Positions 1 through 7,300 of a stretch of 40,724 nt of DNA are shown here, in pieces. Position 1 is the stretch's first letter. Each line of letters starts with the position of its first letter. This DNA is from JBNKWA01 sp050299555 (GTDB lineage: Bacteria > Pseudomonadota > Alphaproteobacteria > Rhodobacterales > Rhodobacteraceae). Under the pieces are notes generated by a model. The model did not search any database. It worked only from the letters and a program-made list of their open reading frames with translations, and had not been told where the DNA came from. The position numbers were made by a program, and so were the translations under genes. The stretch is taken from NCBI GenBank assembly GCA_050299555.1, contig JBNKWA010000003.1:1-40724 (forward strand), given 5' to 3'.

Positions 1-1
1 C

Positions 2-622
2 GTGGCCATGGATTTCGGCATCATGGGCCGGATCGACGCCTATACGCGGCGGGTATATGCCGAGATCCTGTTCGGTTTTCTGCATCGCGACTACCAGCGG
101 GTGGCCGAGGTGCATTTCGAGGCCGGCTATGTGCCGCGGGACCAGGACATCGACGCCTTCGCCCAGGCCCTGCGCTCGGTGGGCGAGCCGATCTTCGGGC
201 AGGATGCCAGCCATATCTCCATGGCGCGGCTTCTGGCGCATCTGTTCGACGTCACCGAGCGCTTCGGGATGGCGACGCGGACCGAGCTTTTGCTGCTGCA
301 GCGGACCATGGTGGTGGTCGAGGGCGTCGCCCGCAGCCTCGATCCGGCGCTGAACATGTGGGAGGCGGCCGAGCCGGTGGTGGAGGCCTACATCCGCGAC
401 AATCTCGGGCCCCGGGCGATGGTTCGCGACCTGAGCCGCACCCTTGGCGTGCTGATGCGGTTCGGCCCCAAGCTGCCGGCGCTGGCCGAGACGCTGCTGA
501 TCCGGGCCGGCACCGTGGAGCCGCCACGGCCGCCCGCTCCGGTGGCGCCCTGGTGGGCCTGGATGCTCTTGGGCGGCACCCTGGCCGGTGGCATGGCGGC
601 GCTGCTGGCGCTGATCCTGTAA
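2..622 (+). CDS. ubiB: UbiB/AarF-type kinase-like protein, 3' end only
   Basis: C-terminal part of the UbiB (ABC1/ADCK) atypical kinase-like protein needed for ubiquinone synthesis at the inner membrane; the 5' end lies outside the window. The first residues contain the kinase metal-binding motif DFG (AMDFGIMG), followed by the helical C-lobe with the typical FLHRDYQRVAEVHFEAGYVP segment. The last 25 residues are a hydrophobic Trp- and Gly-rich segment (WWAWMLLGGTLAGGMAALLA), matching the C-terminal membrane anchor of UbiB proteins. It ends with TAA at 620-622. About 206 residues are visible of the roughly 500 usual for the family. The family assignment is firm; the exact biochemical role of UbiB (ATPase supporting coenzyme Q lipid handling) is known from the family, not visible here. 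Confidence 0.9.
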   Translation: MAMDFGIMGRIDAYTRRVYAEILFGFLHRDYQRVAEVHFEAGYVPRDQDIDAFAQALRSVGEPIFGQDASHISMARLLAHLFDVTERFGMATRTELLLLQRTMVVVEGVARSLDPALNMWEAAEPVVEAYIRDNLGPRAMVRDLSRTLGVLMRFGPKLPALAETLLIRAGTVEPPRPPAPVAPWWAWMLLGGTLAGGMAALLALIL

Positions 623-725
623 CGCATCTGCACCGCGGCGGGAACCTTGCGGGATCGCGCCCCGACGCCGCCTGCGGGGCCGCTCCCCACCCGCCCGCCC
701 TCGCGCCCCCGCGGCCGGTGTCGGG

Positions 726-817
726 GCGCGTTTTGGGGCCCGGACCAAGCGTCCCCATGGGGACGGGGGGTCAAGCTGCTGATTTGCATAGGTAGAAGTA
801 TTGACGCCGGTGGGGAC
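726..817 (+). repeat. Dispersed intergenic repeat, copy 1
   Basis: First of three related ~95-bp direct repeats, lying in the gene-free stretch 623-1107. It begins GCGCGTTTTGGGGCCCGG, contains the perfect 14-bp palindrome GTCCCCATGGGGAC at 751-764, and ends TTGACGCCGGTGGGGAC. Shared blocks with copies 2 and 3 are the CCCATGGGG centre, GGTCAAG, a TTTGCATAGG/TTTTCATGGATAAAAG block and TTGACGCCGGTGGGGAC. No reading frame is conserved among the copies, so it is probably non-coding. The flanks also share GC-rich sequence with copy 2 upstream. Confidence 0.8.
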
Positions 818-915
818 GCCTGGGGACATCCCGGGCGACGCCCCCTTCGAGAGATGGTTGCGGCCGGGATGCGCCCCGCCCGCCCTCCCTTGCGCGCCCC
901 GGCCGCAAATTTGGG

Positions 916-1017
916 GCGCGATGGGGCGGGATTCGAACCCGGGACCAGGCGTCCCCATGGGGGCGGGGGGGCAAGTGTCTGACGTACATGGATAAAAGTG
1001 TTAACGCGCGTGGGGAC
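916..1017 (+). repeat. Dispersed intergenic repeat, copy 2 (with tRNA T-arm-like insert)
   Basis: Second copy of the repeat, 200 bp after copy 1 (end to end). It keeps GTCCCCATGGGGGC, CATGGATAAAAGTGTTAACG and CGTGGGGAC. It differs by carrying about 10 extra bases on the left, which read GGGATTCGAACCCGGGACC. The reverse complement is a T-arm-like GGTCCCGGGTTCGAATCCC, as in the 3' part of a tRNA, but no D-arm or anticodon arm follows, so this is not a tRNA gene. Confidence 0.8.
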
Positions 1018-1107
1018 GCGCTTGCCGAGGCCCTTTTCTGATACTCTTTGGTGGCCGGTATGGATTTCTGTCGAGCAGTTGCGTCCAGTGCCAACGCCGG
1101 GAGCGCT

Positions 1108-1482
1108 TCAACTCAACTGGATTTGAAGCAACCAATTCGTGCGCGAATGAAACTTCATGTAGATGAACCCGGCGTCCAATTGCCGCTCGGAGATTTCGGG
1201 CTGGTTGAATAGCAGGAACGCACCGGGGCATTCTCGCCTGAGGATCACGATCTGGCTGCTTTGGGTGTTGGGGAAAAAGACCTCCCACGCGCCCAGAGGC
1301 TCCCTAAAGTTCCGCAAGTAGAGTTGGCGCTCCTCGCGCGTGGCCTCGCGTGAGGTGGGGTCGCATCCATCGGTGATCCGCGACCCTGGTCCCAGGGGCA
1401 GCAAGAACGGATTAGAATGGTGTGTAGGCGTACAGGCCGAAAGATAGACTAGAAAAAGAAAGAAAAGGCGTGGTTGGAGCAT
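1108..1482 (-). CDS. Small hypothetical lipoprotein
   Basis: A 124-residue protein with a clear lipoprotein signal: MLQPRLFFLFLVYLSAC, with lipobox L-S-A-C at residues 14-17, so Cys17 is the predicted lipidated residue. The mature part (about 108 residues) has two further cysteines and no domain I recognise. ATG at 1480-1482 is preceded by a GAAGGGAAG ribosome-binding site. The gene and its surroundings (about 1020-1560) are visibly poorer in G+C, near half by hand count of sample lines, than the surrounding genome, and the gene sits between repeat copies 2 and 3. This suggests an acquired or orphan cassette. Function unknown; the lipoprotein call rests on the signal alone. Confidence 0.65.
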   Translation of the reverse strand: MLQPRLFFLFLVYLSACTPTHHSNPFLLPLGPGSRITDGCDPTSREATREERQLYLRNFREPLGAWEVFFPNTQSSQIVILRRECPGAFLLFNQPEISERQLDAGFIYMKFHSRTNWLLQIQLS

Positions 1483-1603
1483 GGATCAATCTTCCCTTCA
1501 TCGCCGCGTGCCGACGGCACCTTGCGCATGTAACCTACATCAAGTCTGCTAGGCCCGTTGAAGGTCAATCAGCCACGCGGGCCGATGCGGCGTGTGGTCT
1601 CGG

Positions 1604-1697
1604 GCGCGTTTTTGGGCCCCCGATTCAAGCGCCTCCATGGGGGTGGTGGGTCAAGCCGCTAATTTTCATGGATAAAAGTGTTGACGCCGGTGGGGAC
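1604..1697 (+). repeat. Dispersed intergenic repeat, copy 3
   Basis: Third copy of the repeat, just downstream of the ABC permease stop. It reads GCGCGTTTTTGGGCCCCC, then CCTCCATGGGGG, GGTCAAGCCGCTAATTTTC, CATGGATAAAAGTGTTGACG and CCGGTGGGGAC. The right part matches copy 2 in CATGGATAAAAGTGTT and copy 1 in TTGACGCCGGTGGGGAC, which shows that all three derive from one sequence. The palindromic centre has decayed here. Confidence 0.8.
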
Positions 1698-1762
1698 ATC
1701 TGCAGGGACACCATGCAGACACTGGCGAGACCGGGCTTTCGGCGCCCGATCGGGGAGTGGCG

Positions 1763-2899
1763 CTAGTCGAGCGAGCGGCGGAAGCGCAGGAGTGCCAGAA
1801 GCGCATAGAGCACCACGAAGAAGCCCATGGCCAGCATCGGTCCCTGGACGTTGCCGAAGCCGGCGCCCTTGAGCATCACCGCCCGGACCATCCTGAGGAA
1901 GTGGGTGAGCGGGAAGATCTCGCCCAGCACCTGGGCCCAGCCGGGCATGCCGCGATAGGGGAACATGAAGCCCGACAGCAAGAGCGAGGGCAGGAAGAAG
2001 AAGAACGTCAGCTGCATCGCCTGCATCTGGGTGCGGGCCAGCGTCGAGATGGTGTAGCCGAGCAGCACCAGCGCCAGGACGAAGATGAACACTCCGACCA
2101 GCAGCAGCGGCAGGCCGCCGACAAATGGCACCCCGAAAAGCAGCTTGGCCGCCGCCAGCACCACCACCACCTGCACCCCGCCGACGCCCAGATAGGGCAT
2201 CACCTTGCCGAGCATGATCTCGAGAGCGGTCACCGGCATGGCGAGCAGGTTCTCCATGGTGCCGCGTTCGGTCTCGCGCGTCAGCGCCATGGAGGTCATC
2301 ATCACCATGGTCATCTGCAGGATGACGCCGAGGAGGCCCGGCACGATGTTGTACTGGGTGATGCCCTCGGGGTTGTAGCGACGGTGGACGACGATCTGAA
2401 GCTGGCTGCGCTCGGCCTCGGCCGCCTGCGCCTCGGCGCCGCGTTCGTGCAGGAGCGCATTGGCCGCCACGGTGCCCAGGGTCGAGATGGCGCCCGAGGC
2501 GACGGCGGGGTCGGTGGCGTCGGCCTCGATCAGGATCTGCGGGTGGTCGCCGCGATCGACCCGGCGGCCGAAATCCGACGGGAAGGTGACCACGAAGGCG
2601 ACCTGGCCGCGCTCGATCAGCGCCTCGGCCTCGGCGGCGCTGGCGGTGACATGGTCGAAACGGTAGTAGCCGGTGTTCTCCAGCGCCGTGACCATGGCGC
2701 GGGTGTAGCGGTCCTGGGTGGCGGCCACCAGCGCCGCCGGCAGCGACTTGGGATCGTTGTTGATGGCGAAGCCGAACAGCATCAGCTGCACCAGCGGGAT
2801 GCCGAGCATCATGCCGAAGGTCAGCCGGTCGCGCCGCATCTGCACGATTTCCTTCTTCAGCATCGCGCCGAGGCGGCGAAGGGAAAGCAGCTGGCTCAT
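1763..2899 (-). CDS. ABC-2 type transporter permease (YbhR/YbhS-like)
   Basis: Membrane subunit of an ABC-2 family exporter, 378 residues. There is an N-terminal membrane helix (about 24-42, LTFGMMLGIPLVQLMLFGFAI). A large periplasmic domain of about 130 residues follows, then five more hydrophobic segments in the C-terminal half, including the typical RETERGTMENLLAMPV coupling region and the LLLSGFMFPYRGMP motif of this family. Start ATG at 2897-2899 overlaps the stop of the ATPase gene by 4 bp (ATGA), so the two are translationally coupled; the stop is TAG at 1763-1765. In the related E. coli ybh system two permeases occur (YbhS and YbhR); only one is present here, so a homodimer is inferred. 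Substrate unknown; drug or xenobiotic export is likely from the context. Confidence 0.92.
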   Translation of the reverse strand: MSQLLSLRRLGAMLKKEIVQMRRDRLTFGMMLGIPLVQLMLFGFAINNDPKSLPAALVAATQDRYTRAMVTALENTGYYRFDHVTASAAEAEALIERGQVAFVVTFPSDFGRRVDRGDHPQILIEADATDPAVASGAISTLGTVAANALLHERGAEAQAAEAERSQLQIVVHRRYNPEGITQYNIVPGLLGVILQMTMVMMTSMALTRETERGTMENLLAMPVTALEIMLGKVMPYLGVGGVQVVVVLAAAKLLFGVPFVGGLPLLLVGVFIFVLALVLLGYTISTLARTQMQAMQLTFFFFLPSLLLSGFMFPYRGMPGWAQVLGEIFPLTHFLRMVRAVMLKGAGFGNVQGPMLAMGFFVVLYALLALLRFRRSLD

Positions 2900-3846
2900 G
2901 CCATGTTGTCCCGGGCATTGCCCATGAAGTGGATGAAGGCGTCCTCGAGGCTCGATTCCGCCGGGGTGGCGCGGGCGCCGGTTTCCGCGGCCACCCGCCG
3001 CAGTGTCCTGGCCAGCACATCGGCATCGAGCCCGACCACATGCAGGGTGTTGCCGAACGGCGCCACCTGCTCGACCCCCGGCTCGTTCTGCAGGCGCTGG
3101 GCAACATCGTTGATGCGCGGCCCGCTGACATGCCAGGTGCTGAGCCCGGCGCGCCGGACCACCTCGTCCACCGTGCCCGAGGCGATCAGCCTGCCATAGG
3201 CGATGTAGTTGATGCGGTGGCAGCGCTCGGCCTCGTCCATGTAGTGGGTGGAGACCAGCACCGTCAGCCCGTCGGCGGCGAGCCGGTGGATCTCGTCCCA
3301 GAACTCGCGCCGCGCCTTGGGATCGACGCCGGCGGTCGGCTCGTCCAGCAGCAGGAGCTTCGGCCGGTGCATGATGCAGGCGGCCAGCGCCAGGCGCTGT
3401 TTCCAGCCGCCCGAAAGGCTGCCGGCAAGCTGGTGGCGCCGGGCGGTCAGCCCCAACCCGGCCAGCGTGTCGCGAACCACCTGCCGCGCCGGCCGCATCC
3501 GGTAGAGCCCGGCGACGAAATCGAGGTTCTCCTCGATCGTCAGGTCCTCGTAGAGCGAGAAGCGCTGGGTCATGTAGCCGATCTCGCGCTTGATCGTCCG
3601 GCTTTCGGTCAGAAGATCGTGGCCAAGGACGGTGCCATGGCCCTCGTCGGGGGTGAGCAGGCCGCACATGACCCGGATGGTGGTGGTCTTGCCCGAGCCG
3701 TTGGGGCCGAGAAAGCCCGAGATCTCGCCGCGTTCCACGGTCATCGAGACATTGTCGACCACGGTGCGGTCGCCGAAACGCTTCACCAGCCCCTCGACGG
3801 CGATGGCCGGGTGACCGCCCTGCGGCCGGGCGGCGACCGCGTTCAT
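2896..3846 (-). CDS. ABC transporter ATP-binding protein (YbhF-like, single domain)
   Basis: ATPase subunit of the exporter, 316 residues. Walker A GPNGSGKTT lies near residue 45, the Q-loop is YMTQRFS, the signature SLSGGWKQRLALA, Walker B LLLLDEPTAGVD and the H-loop STHYMDEAERC. The last ~80 residues form the C-terminal extension usual for ABC-2 drug exporters. ATG at 3844-3846 overlaps the HlyD-like gene by 4 bp; longer upstream frames are shadows of that gene. E. coli YbhF has two fused ATPase domains, whereas this protein has one, so a homodimer is expected. It provides ATP hydrolysis for the neighbouring permease on the inner face of the membrane. Confidence 0.93.
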   Translation of the reverse strand: MNAVAARPQGGHPAIAVEGLVKRFGDRTVVDNVSMTVERGEISGFLGPNGSGKTTTIRVMCGLLTPDEGHGTVLGHDLLTESRTIKREIGYMTQRFSLYEDLTIEENLDFVAGLYRMRPARQVVRDTLAGLGLTARRHQLAGSLSGGWKQRLALAACIMHRPKLLLLDEPTAGVDPKARREFWDEIHRLAADGLTVLVSTHYMDEAERCHRINYIAYGRLIASGTVDEVVRRAGLSTWHVSGPRINDVAQRLQNEPGVEQVAPFGNTLHVVGLDADVLARTLRRVAAETGARATPAESSLEDAFIHFMGNARDNMA

Positions 3847-4808
3847 GGCTGGTTGCCAGGCAGCGCGGCCAGATCGACATCGACGATCTGCCCCGGCTTC
3901 AGGGTTGCGCTGCCCGGATCGGGGCGCGCCTCGACCAGGTAGACGAGCTTCTGGCGGTTCTCCAGCGAGTAGATCACTGGCGGGGTGAACTCGGGCGCGT
4001 CCGAGACATAGACCACCGTGGCGGTGTCCTCGCCGGTGCAGCCATCGCAATTGACGCGAAGCCGGGCTCCCGGGGCGACCTGGCTGACCATGGCTTCGGG
4101 CACGTAGAGCCGAAGCAGCACCGCCTGATCGGGCAACAGGGAGATCACCGGCGCCTGCGGGCCGGCGATCTCGCCGGTGCGGCGCAGCACCTCGAAGACG
4201 GTACCGGTGGCAGGGGCGGCGATGCTGCGCTGGTCGCGCTGCCATTTCGCCGCCGCGACATTGGCCTCGGCCTGTTTCACCGCGGCCTCGGCGGCGGCGA
4301 TCTCATGCGGGCGCGCCGGCAGGCGGGCGACGTCGAGGCTGGCCCTGGCCTCGACTACCCGGGACTGGGCGACGTCGCGCTCGGCGACGGCATCGTCGAG
4401 CTGCGACTGCGGCAGCACGCCGCGCTCGACCAGGTTGGCGATGCGGCTGGTGGCCTTCTCGGCCTCGGTGGCCTGCGCGGTGGCCGAGGCCAGCGTCGCC
4501 TCGATCACCGCGATCTCGGCCTCGCGCTTGCCCTGGCTCAGGTTCTGCCGCCGGCTGTTCGCCTCGGCCAGCGCCGCCTCGGCCTGGGCGACGGCGATCT
4601 CGGCGTCGCGGCGCTCCATCTCGGCCAGCGGCGCGCCGGCCTCGACGCGGTCGCCGCGGCGGACCGAAAGCGCGGTGATCTGCGCCGTCGCGACAGGGGC
4701 GATCAGCACGTATTCGCCCTCGACATAGCCGGTGGCCAGCGGTGGCGGCGGCGCACAGGCGGACATCAGGCCGGCAAGGATCGGGATGGTGCACAGAAGG
4801 CTGCTCAT
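3843..4808 (-). CDS. HlyD-family periplasmic adaptor lipoprotein (YbhG-like)
   Basis: Membrane fusion protein that links the ABC exporter to the outer membrane, 321 residues. The N-terminal signal ends in lipobox L-M-S-A-C (Cys18), so it is probably lipid-anchored. A lipoyl half-domain (YVLIAPVATAQITALSVRRGDRVEAG) is followed by a long Ala/Glu-rich coiled coil (about 65-190), the second lipoyl half (IAAPATGTVFEVLRRTGEIA) and a beta-barrel domain with C-x2-C (CDGC). Both flanking gene junctions are 4-bp ATGA overlaps. The family role is drug or small-molecule efflux; the substrate cannot be seen from the sequence. Confidence 0.9.
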   Translation of the reverse strand: MSSLLCTIPILAGLMSACAPPPPLATGYVEGEYVLIAPVATAQITALSVRRGDRVEAGAPLAEMERRDAEIAVAQAEAALAEANSRRQNLSQGKREAEIAVIEATLASATAQATEAEKATSRIANLVERGVLPQSQLDDAVAERDVAQSRVVEARASLDVARLPARPHEIAAAEAAVKQAEANVAAAKWQRDQRSIAAPATGTVFEVLRRTGEIAGPQAPVISLLPDQAVLLRLYVPEAMVSQVAPGARLRVNCDGCTGEDTATVVYVSDAPEFTPPVIYSLENRQKLVYLVEARPDPGSATLKPGQIVDVDLAALPGNQP

Positions 4809-5452
4809 GGGCGTGCCTCCAGCATGGCGCGGAGGTTGCGGCAGAGCACGTCGGCGATGGCTTCGGCTTCAGCCCTGCCGGTGTCGGCCCAGCCCATGCG
4901 CCGCAGGACGATCGGGCGGCCGATGCGGAAGTAGACGATCTGGCCGATCATCGCGAAGACGGCAAGCCGCACCGCCTCGCTGTCGGGGTCGGCGCCGGTG
5001 GCCATGGCCCAGAGCGCGCAGCATTCGCGGTGCTTGGGCTCGAACAGCGCTTCGTAGATGGTGTCGATCGCTTCGCTGGGGCCGGCCATCTCGCGCAGGA
5101 TGAAGGTGACCATGTCGTCGGCGCCGGGGGCGGCGACGAGGAATGCGACCATGGCGCGCAGCATCGCCTCGAGCCGGCCGGCGGCCTCGGCCGGGGTCAT
5201 CGGCGGCGGCGGCACCGGCGCGCCGATGACCACCCTGATCCGGCGGGCCAGTTCGTTGGCGCAGGCCATGTGCAGTCCCGCCTTGCCGCCGAAATGATAG
5301 GCGATGGAGGCGACGTTGGTGCCGGCCCTGGCCGCGAGGTCGCGGGTCGAGGTGCCGGCAAAGCCGTGGCGCCCGAACAGGTGCAGCCCGGCGGCGATCA
5401 GGGTGGCGCGGGTGCCTTCGGGCGGCGAATCGGAAGCGGAGGTTTCAGCCAT
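4805..5452 (-). CDS. TetR-family regulator (CecR/YbiH-like)
   Basis: Transcription factor of 215 residues, first gene of the exporter operon. The N-terminal helix-turn-helix (about 14-60) reads LIAAGLHLFGRHGFAGTSTR then DLAARAGTNVASIAYHFGGK, a standard TetR domain. The C-terminal ligand-binding half resembles the CecR/YbiH group, which controls the ybhGFSR exporter in E. coli. The ATG is 11 bp from a perfect 14-bp inverted repeat (5464-5496), so autorepression is very likely, and the whole operon should be induced when the ligand is bound. The 3' end overlaps the adaptor gene by 4 bp. The ligand is unknown. Confidence 0.92.
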   Translation of the reverse strand: MAETSASDSPPEGTRATLIAAGLHLFGRHGFAGTSTRDLAARAGTNVASIAYHFGGKAGLHMACANELARRIRVVIGAPVPPPPMTPAEAAGRLEAMLRAMVAFLVAAPGADDMVTFILREMAGPSEAIDTIYEALFEPKHRECCALWAMATGADPDSEAVRLAVFAMIGQIVYFRIGRPIVLRRMGWADTGRAEAEAIADVLCRNLRAMLEARP

Positions 5453-5463
5453 GCGAGGATGAT

Positions 5464-5496
5464 AATCAAACGATTGAATTAGTCAATCGTTTGATT
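5464..5496. promoter_or_regulatory. TetR-type operator, perfect 14-bp inverted repeat
   Basis: AATCAAACGATTGA, spacer ATTAG, TCAATCGTTTGATT: the two 14-bp arms are exact reverse complements with a 5-bp spacer. It lies 11 bp before the tetR ATG, is AT-rich in a GC-rich genome, and has the size and symmetry of TetR-family operators. Inferred to be the autoregulatory site for the operon 1763-5452. Confidence 0.85.
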
Positions 5497-5536
5497 GAGG
5501 CAGCGGCTCCACAGGCACGTCGATGGGGTGGAGACC

Positions 5537-5587
5537 GATCGCGCCCGGGCGCGAGGGTGGGTGGGCGGGGAGCGCCCGGGCGCGATC
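5537..5587. terminator. Perfect 16-bp hairpin abutting the M48 protease stop codon
   Basis: Arms GATCGCGCCCGGGCGC (5537-5552) and GCGCCCGGGCGCGATC (5572-5587) are exact reverse complements with a 19-base G-rich loop. The right arm touches the protease stop codon at 5588-5590. No T-tract follows on either strand, so it could be a Rho-dependent end or an mRNA-stabilising 3' hairpin rather than a classic intrinsic terminator. Confidence 0.55.
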
Positions 5588-7066
5588 TCAATCGAAGACC
5601 AGCTTCACCCGGTCGCCTGGCTGCGGCGGTTCGTCCTCGCCATAGCCGTTGAGGGTGCGGAACCACTCGTCGCGGGCCCGCACGAAGGGTAGCCCGGCGG
5701 CCAGGAAGGGCACCGTGTCGCCCTCGCGCACGGTGTAGCCGCGCAGCCGGAAGGGCTGCATCTTCGCCGCCTCGCTGGGCGTGAGCGGCCGAAAGCTGGT
5801 CAGTGCGCGGCTGAGACCGCGCAGGGTCTCGCGGTCGTCGGCGCCGGCAATGCCGAACAGCCGGAAGATCCGGTCGCGGATGCGGATGGCGGCAAAGATC
5901 ACCGTGTGCGGCTTGCCGGCGATGTCGATGCGGATCCGTCCGGTGGCGGCCTCGAGCCCGTTGATGCTGGTCGCCTCGAGCCCGTTCAGCGGACCGGCCT
6001 CGTACTCGCGGCGGATCGCCGGCTCCCACTTCTCGGTGACGAAGCGGGTCAGCGGCCCGTCGAAGCTGCCGGCGCCGTCGAGGATCATGCGGCTGTCGCG
6101 GGGCCCGCGCGCGGTGACCTGGCGGTTGGAGTTGAGAATGGTGAAGCCGTCCGGCACCTCGTAGGCGAAGCCCAGTTCGGGGTGCAGGAAATGCCGCCCG
6201 CGCACGAAGCCCTGCACCCGGCTGTCGCCGAAGACCAGCCCCTCGATGGCGGCCATGTAGCGCTCTTCTCCACGCGGGGCGTCGCCGACCGGGGTACCCT
6301 GCGCCTTCGCCTCGGTGATCGCCTGCCGCACCCGCTCGGCGGTCGCCGGATGCGAATCGAAGAACTCGACGGTGTTGGGATTGTATTCCTTGCCGGCCAG
6401 CAGCGCCTGCAGCCGGGCCTGTGCGGCGAGGCTTTCCAGAAAATCGGCCTGGGCGTAAGGGTCGAAGCCGGCGCGGGAAAGCAGCCGCACCGCCTCGCGG
6501 TCGGCGGCGAATTCCTGGTCGCGCGAGTAGCCGGCCATGTAGCCCATCACCAGCTTGCCGCCCTCGCGCAGCACGTCGCGCGCCGTGTCCTTGCCGCCCA
6601 GCACCCGGCCGAGCACGGCGCCCACCACCAGCCCGATCCCGGCCTTGGCGCCCCGGTCGTTGCGCTTCATGCCATGGCCGAGGGTGACATGGGCGATCTC
6701 GTGGCCGAGCACGCCGGCGAGTTCCGCCTCGTCATTGGCCAGCGCCAGCAGCCCGCGGGTGACGTAGAGGTAGCCGCCCGGAAGCGCGAAGGCGTTCACC
6801 ACCGGCGTGTCGAGGATGGTCACCGTCCATTTCGCCGCGGCCTGATCGGTGACCGCGGTGATGCGGCGCGCCACCGAGGTGACGTAGTCGACAAGCGCCG
6901 GATCGTCGTAGCTGCCGAACTCGGCCAGCACCCGGGGATGCTGGGCCGCCCCGGTGCGTTCCTCGGCCTCGGTCCGTGGTGCGGCGGCGGCCGGCGTGAC
7001 CACCGCGATATGGGCAGCGATCAGCAGCGGCGAGACGAAACGGAACAGGCGGTGACATGAACGCAT
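5588..7066 (-). CDS. M48-family Zn-metalloprotease with LysM-like C terminus
   Basis: Secreted or periplasmic zinc protease, 492 residues from this start. A signal sequence (FVSPLLIAAHIAVVTPAAAA) is followed by the peptidase M48 domain. HEIAH lies near residues 122-126, and the third-ligand region is the EFAADREAVRLL helix. The C-terminal third ends in a LysM-like segment (YTVREGDTVPFLAAGLPFV), as in proteases that guard the outer membrane or cell wall (BepA/YfgC-like group). The start at ATG 7066 is preferred because GAGGAG lies 7 bases upstream; the in-frame GTG at 7072 is too close to it. Role in envelope protein quality control is inferred from the family. Confidence 0.9.
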   Translation of the reverse strand: MRSCHRLFRFVSPLLIAAHIAVVTPAAAAPRTEAEERTGAAQHPRVLAEFGSYDDPALVDYVTSVARRITAVTDQAAAKWTVTILDTPVVNAFALPGGYLYVTRGLLALANDEAELAGVLGHEIAHVTLGHGMKRNDRGAKAGIGLVVGAVLGRVLGGKDTARDVLREGGKLVMGYMAGYSRDQEFAADREAVRLLSRAGFDPYAQADFLESLAAQARLQALLAGKEYNPNTVEFFDSHPATAERVRQAITEAKAQGTPVGDAPRGEERYMAAIEGLVFGDSRVQGFVRGRHFLHPELGFAYEVPDGFTILNSNRQVTARGPRDSRMILDGAGSFDGPLTRFVTEKWEPAIRREYEAGPLNGLEATSINGLEAATGRIRIDIAGKPHTVIFAAIRIRDRIFRLFGIAGADDRETLRGLSRALTSFRPLTPSEAAKMQPFRLRGYTVREGDTVPFLAAGLPFVRARDEWFRTLNGYGEDEPPQPGDRVKLVFD

Positions 7067-7146
7067 GGGCACTCTCCTCGTCGGTCCAGTGTCGCAGATA
7101 GGTGCGAGCCGGGCAAATCAAGGCGCCGTAAGCCCGGGATGCACGA

Positions 7147-7181
7147 GGGCGGTTTCCACCGCCCGGCCGCTTTGCTATCAG
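7147..7181 (+). promoter_or_regulatory. Candidate promoter for tRNA-Arg with overlapping hairpin
   Basis: TTTCCA (7153-7158), 17 bases, TATCAG (7176-7181), placing a start site just before the tRNA at 7192. The GGGCGGT/ACCGCCC hairpin (7147-7164) overlaps the -35 box and could instead end an upstream transcript. Weak match, judged by spacing and position only. Confidence 0.35.
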
Positions 7182-7191
7182 GCTGGCGGCG

Positions 7192-7267
7192 GGTCCCGTA
7201 GCTCAGTGGATAGAGCGAGCGCCTCCTAAGCGCTAGGTCACAGGTTCAAATCCTGTCGGGATCGCCA
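7192..7267 (+). tRNA. tRNA-Arg (anticodon CCU)
   Basis: A full cloverleaf can be drawn. The acceptor stem is GGTCCCG with CGGGATC (one G-U pair), and the D arm is GCTC...GAGC with loop AGTGGATA. The anticodon stem is AGCGC/GCGCT with loop CTCCTAA (anticodon CCT), and the T arm is ACAGG-TTCAAAT-CCTGT. The discriminator base is G and CCA is encoded (7265-7267). Reads AGG codons. tRNA genes of this kind often serve as integration sites, but the next gene here is the housekeeping gene rnhB. Confidence 0.97.
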
Positions 7268-7300
7268 GACCATCCGGCGTCCGCGAGGGAGGGCCGCCCC

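Noticed and set aside
900..1020. A complete tRNA gene on the minus strand in repeat copy 2
   Set aside because: Only a T-arm-like segment is present; no D arm, anticodon arm or acceptor stem can be drawn.
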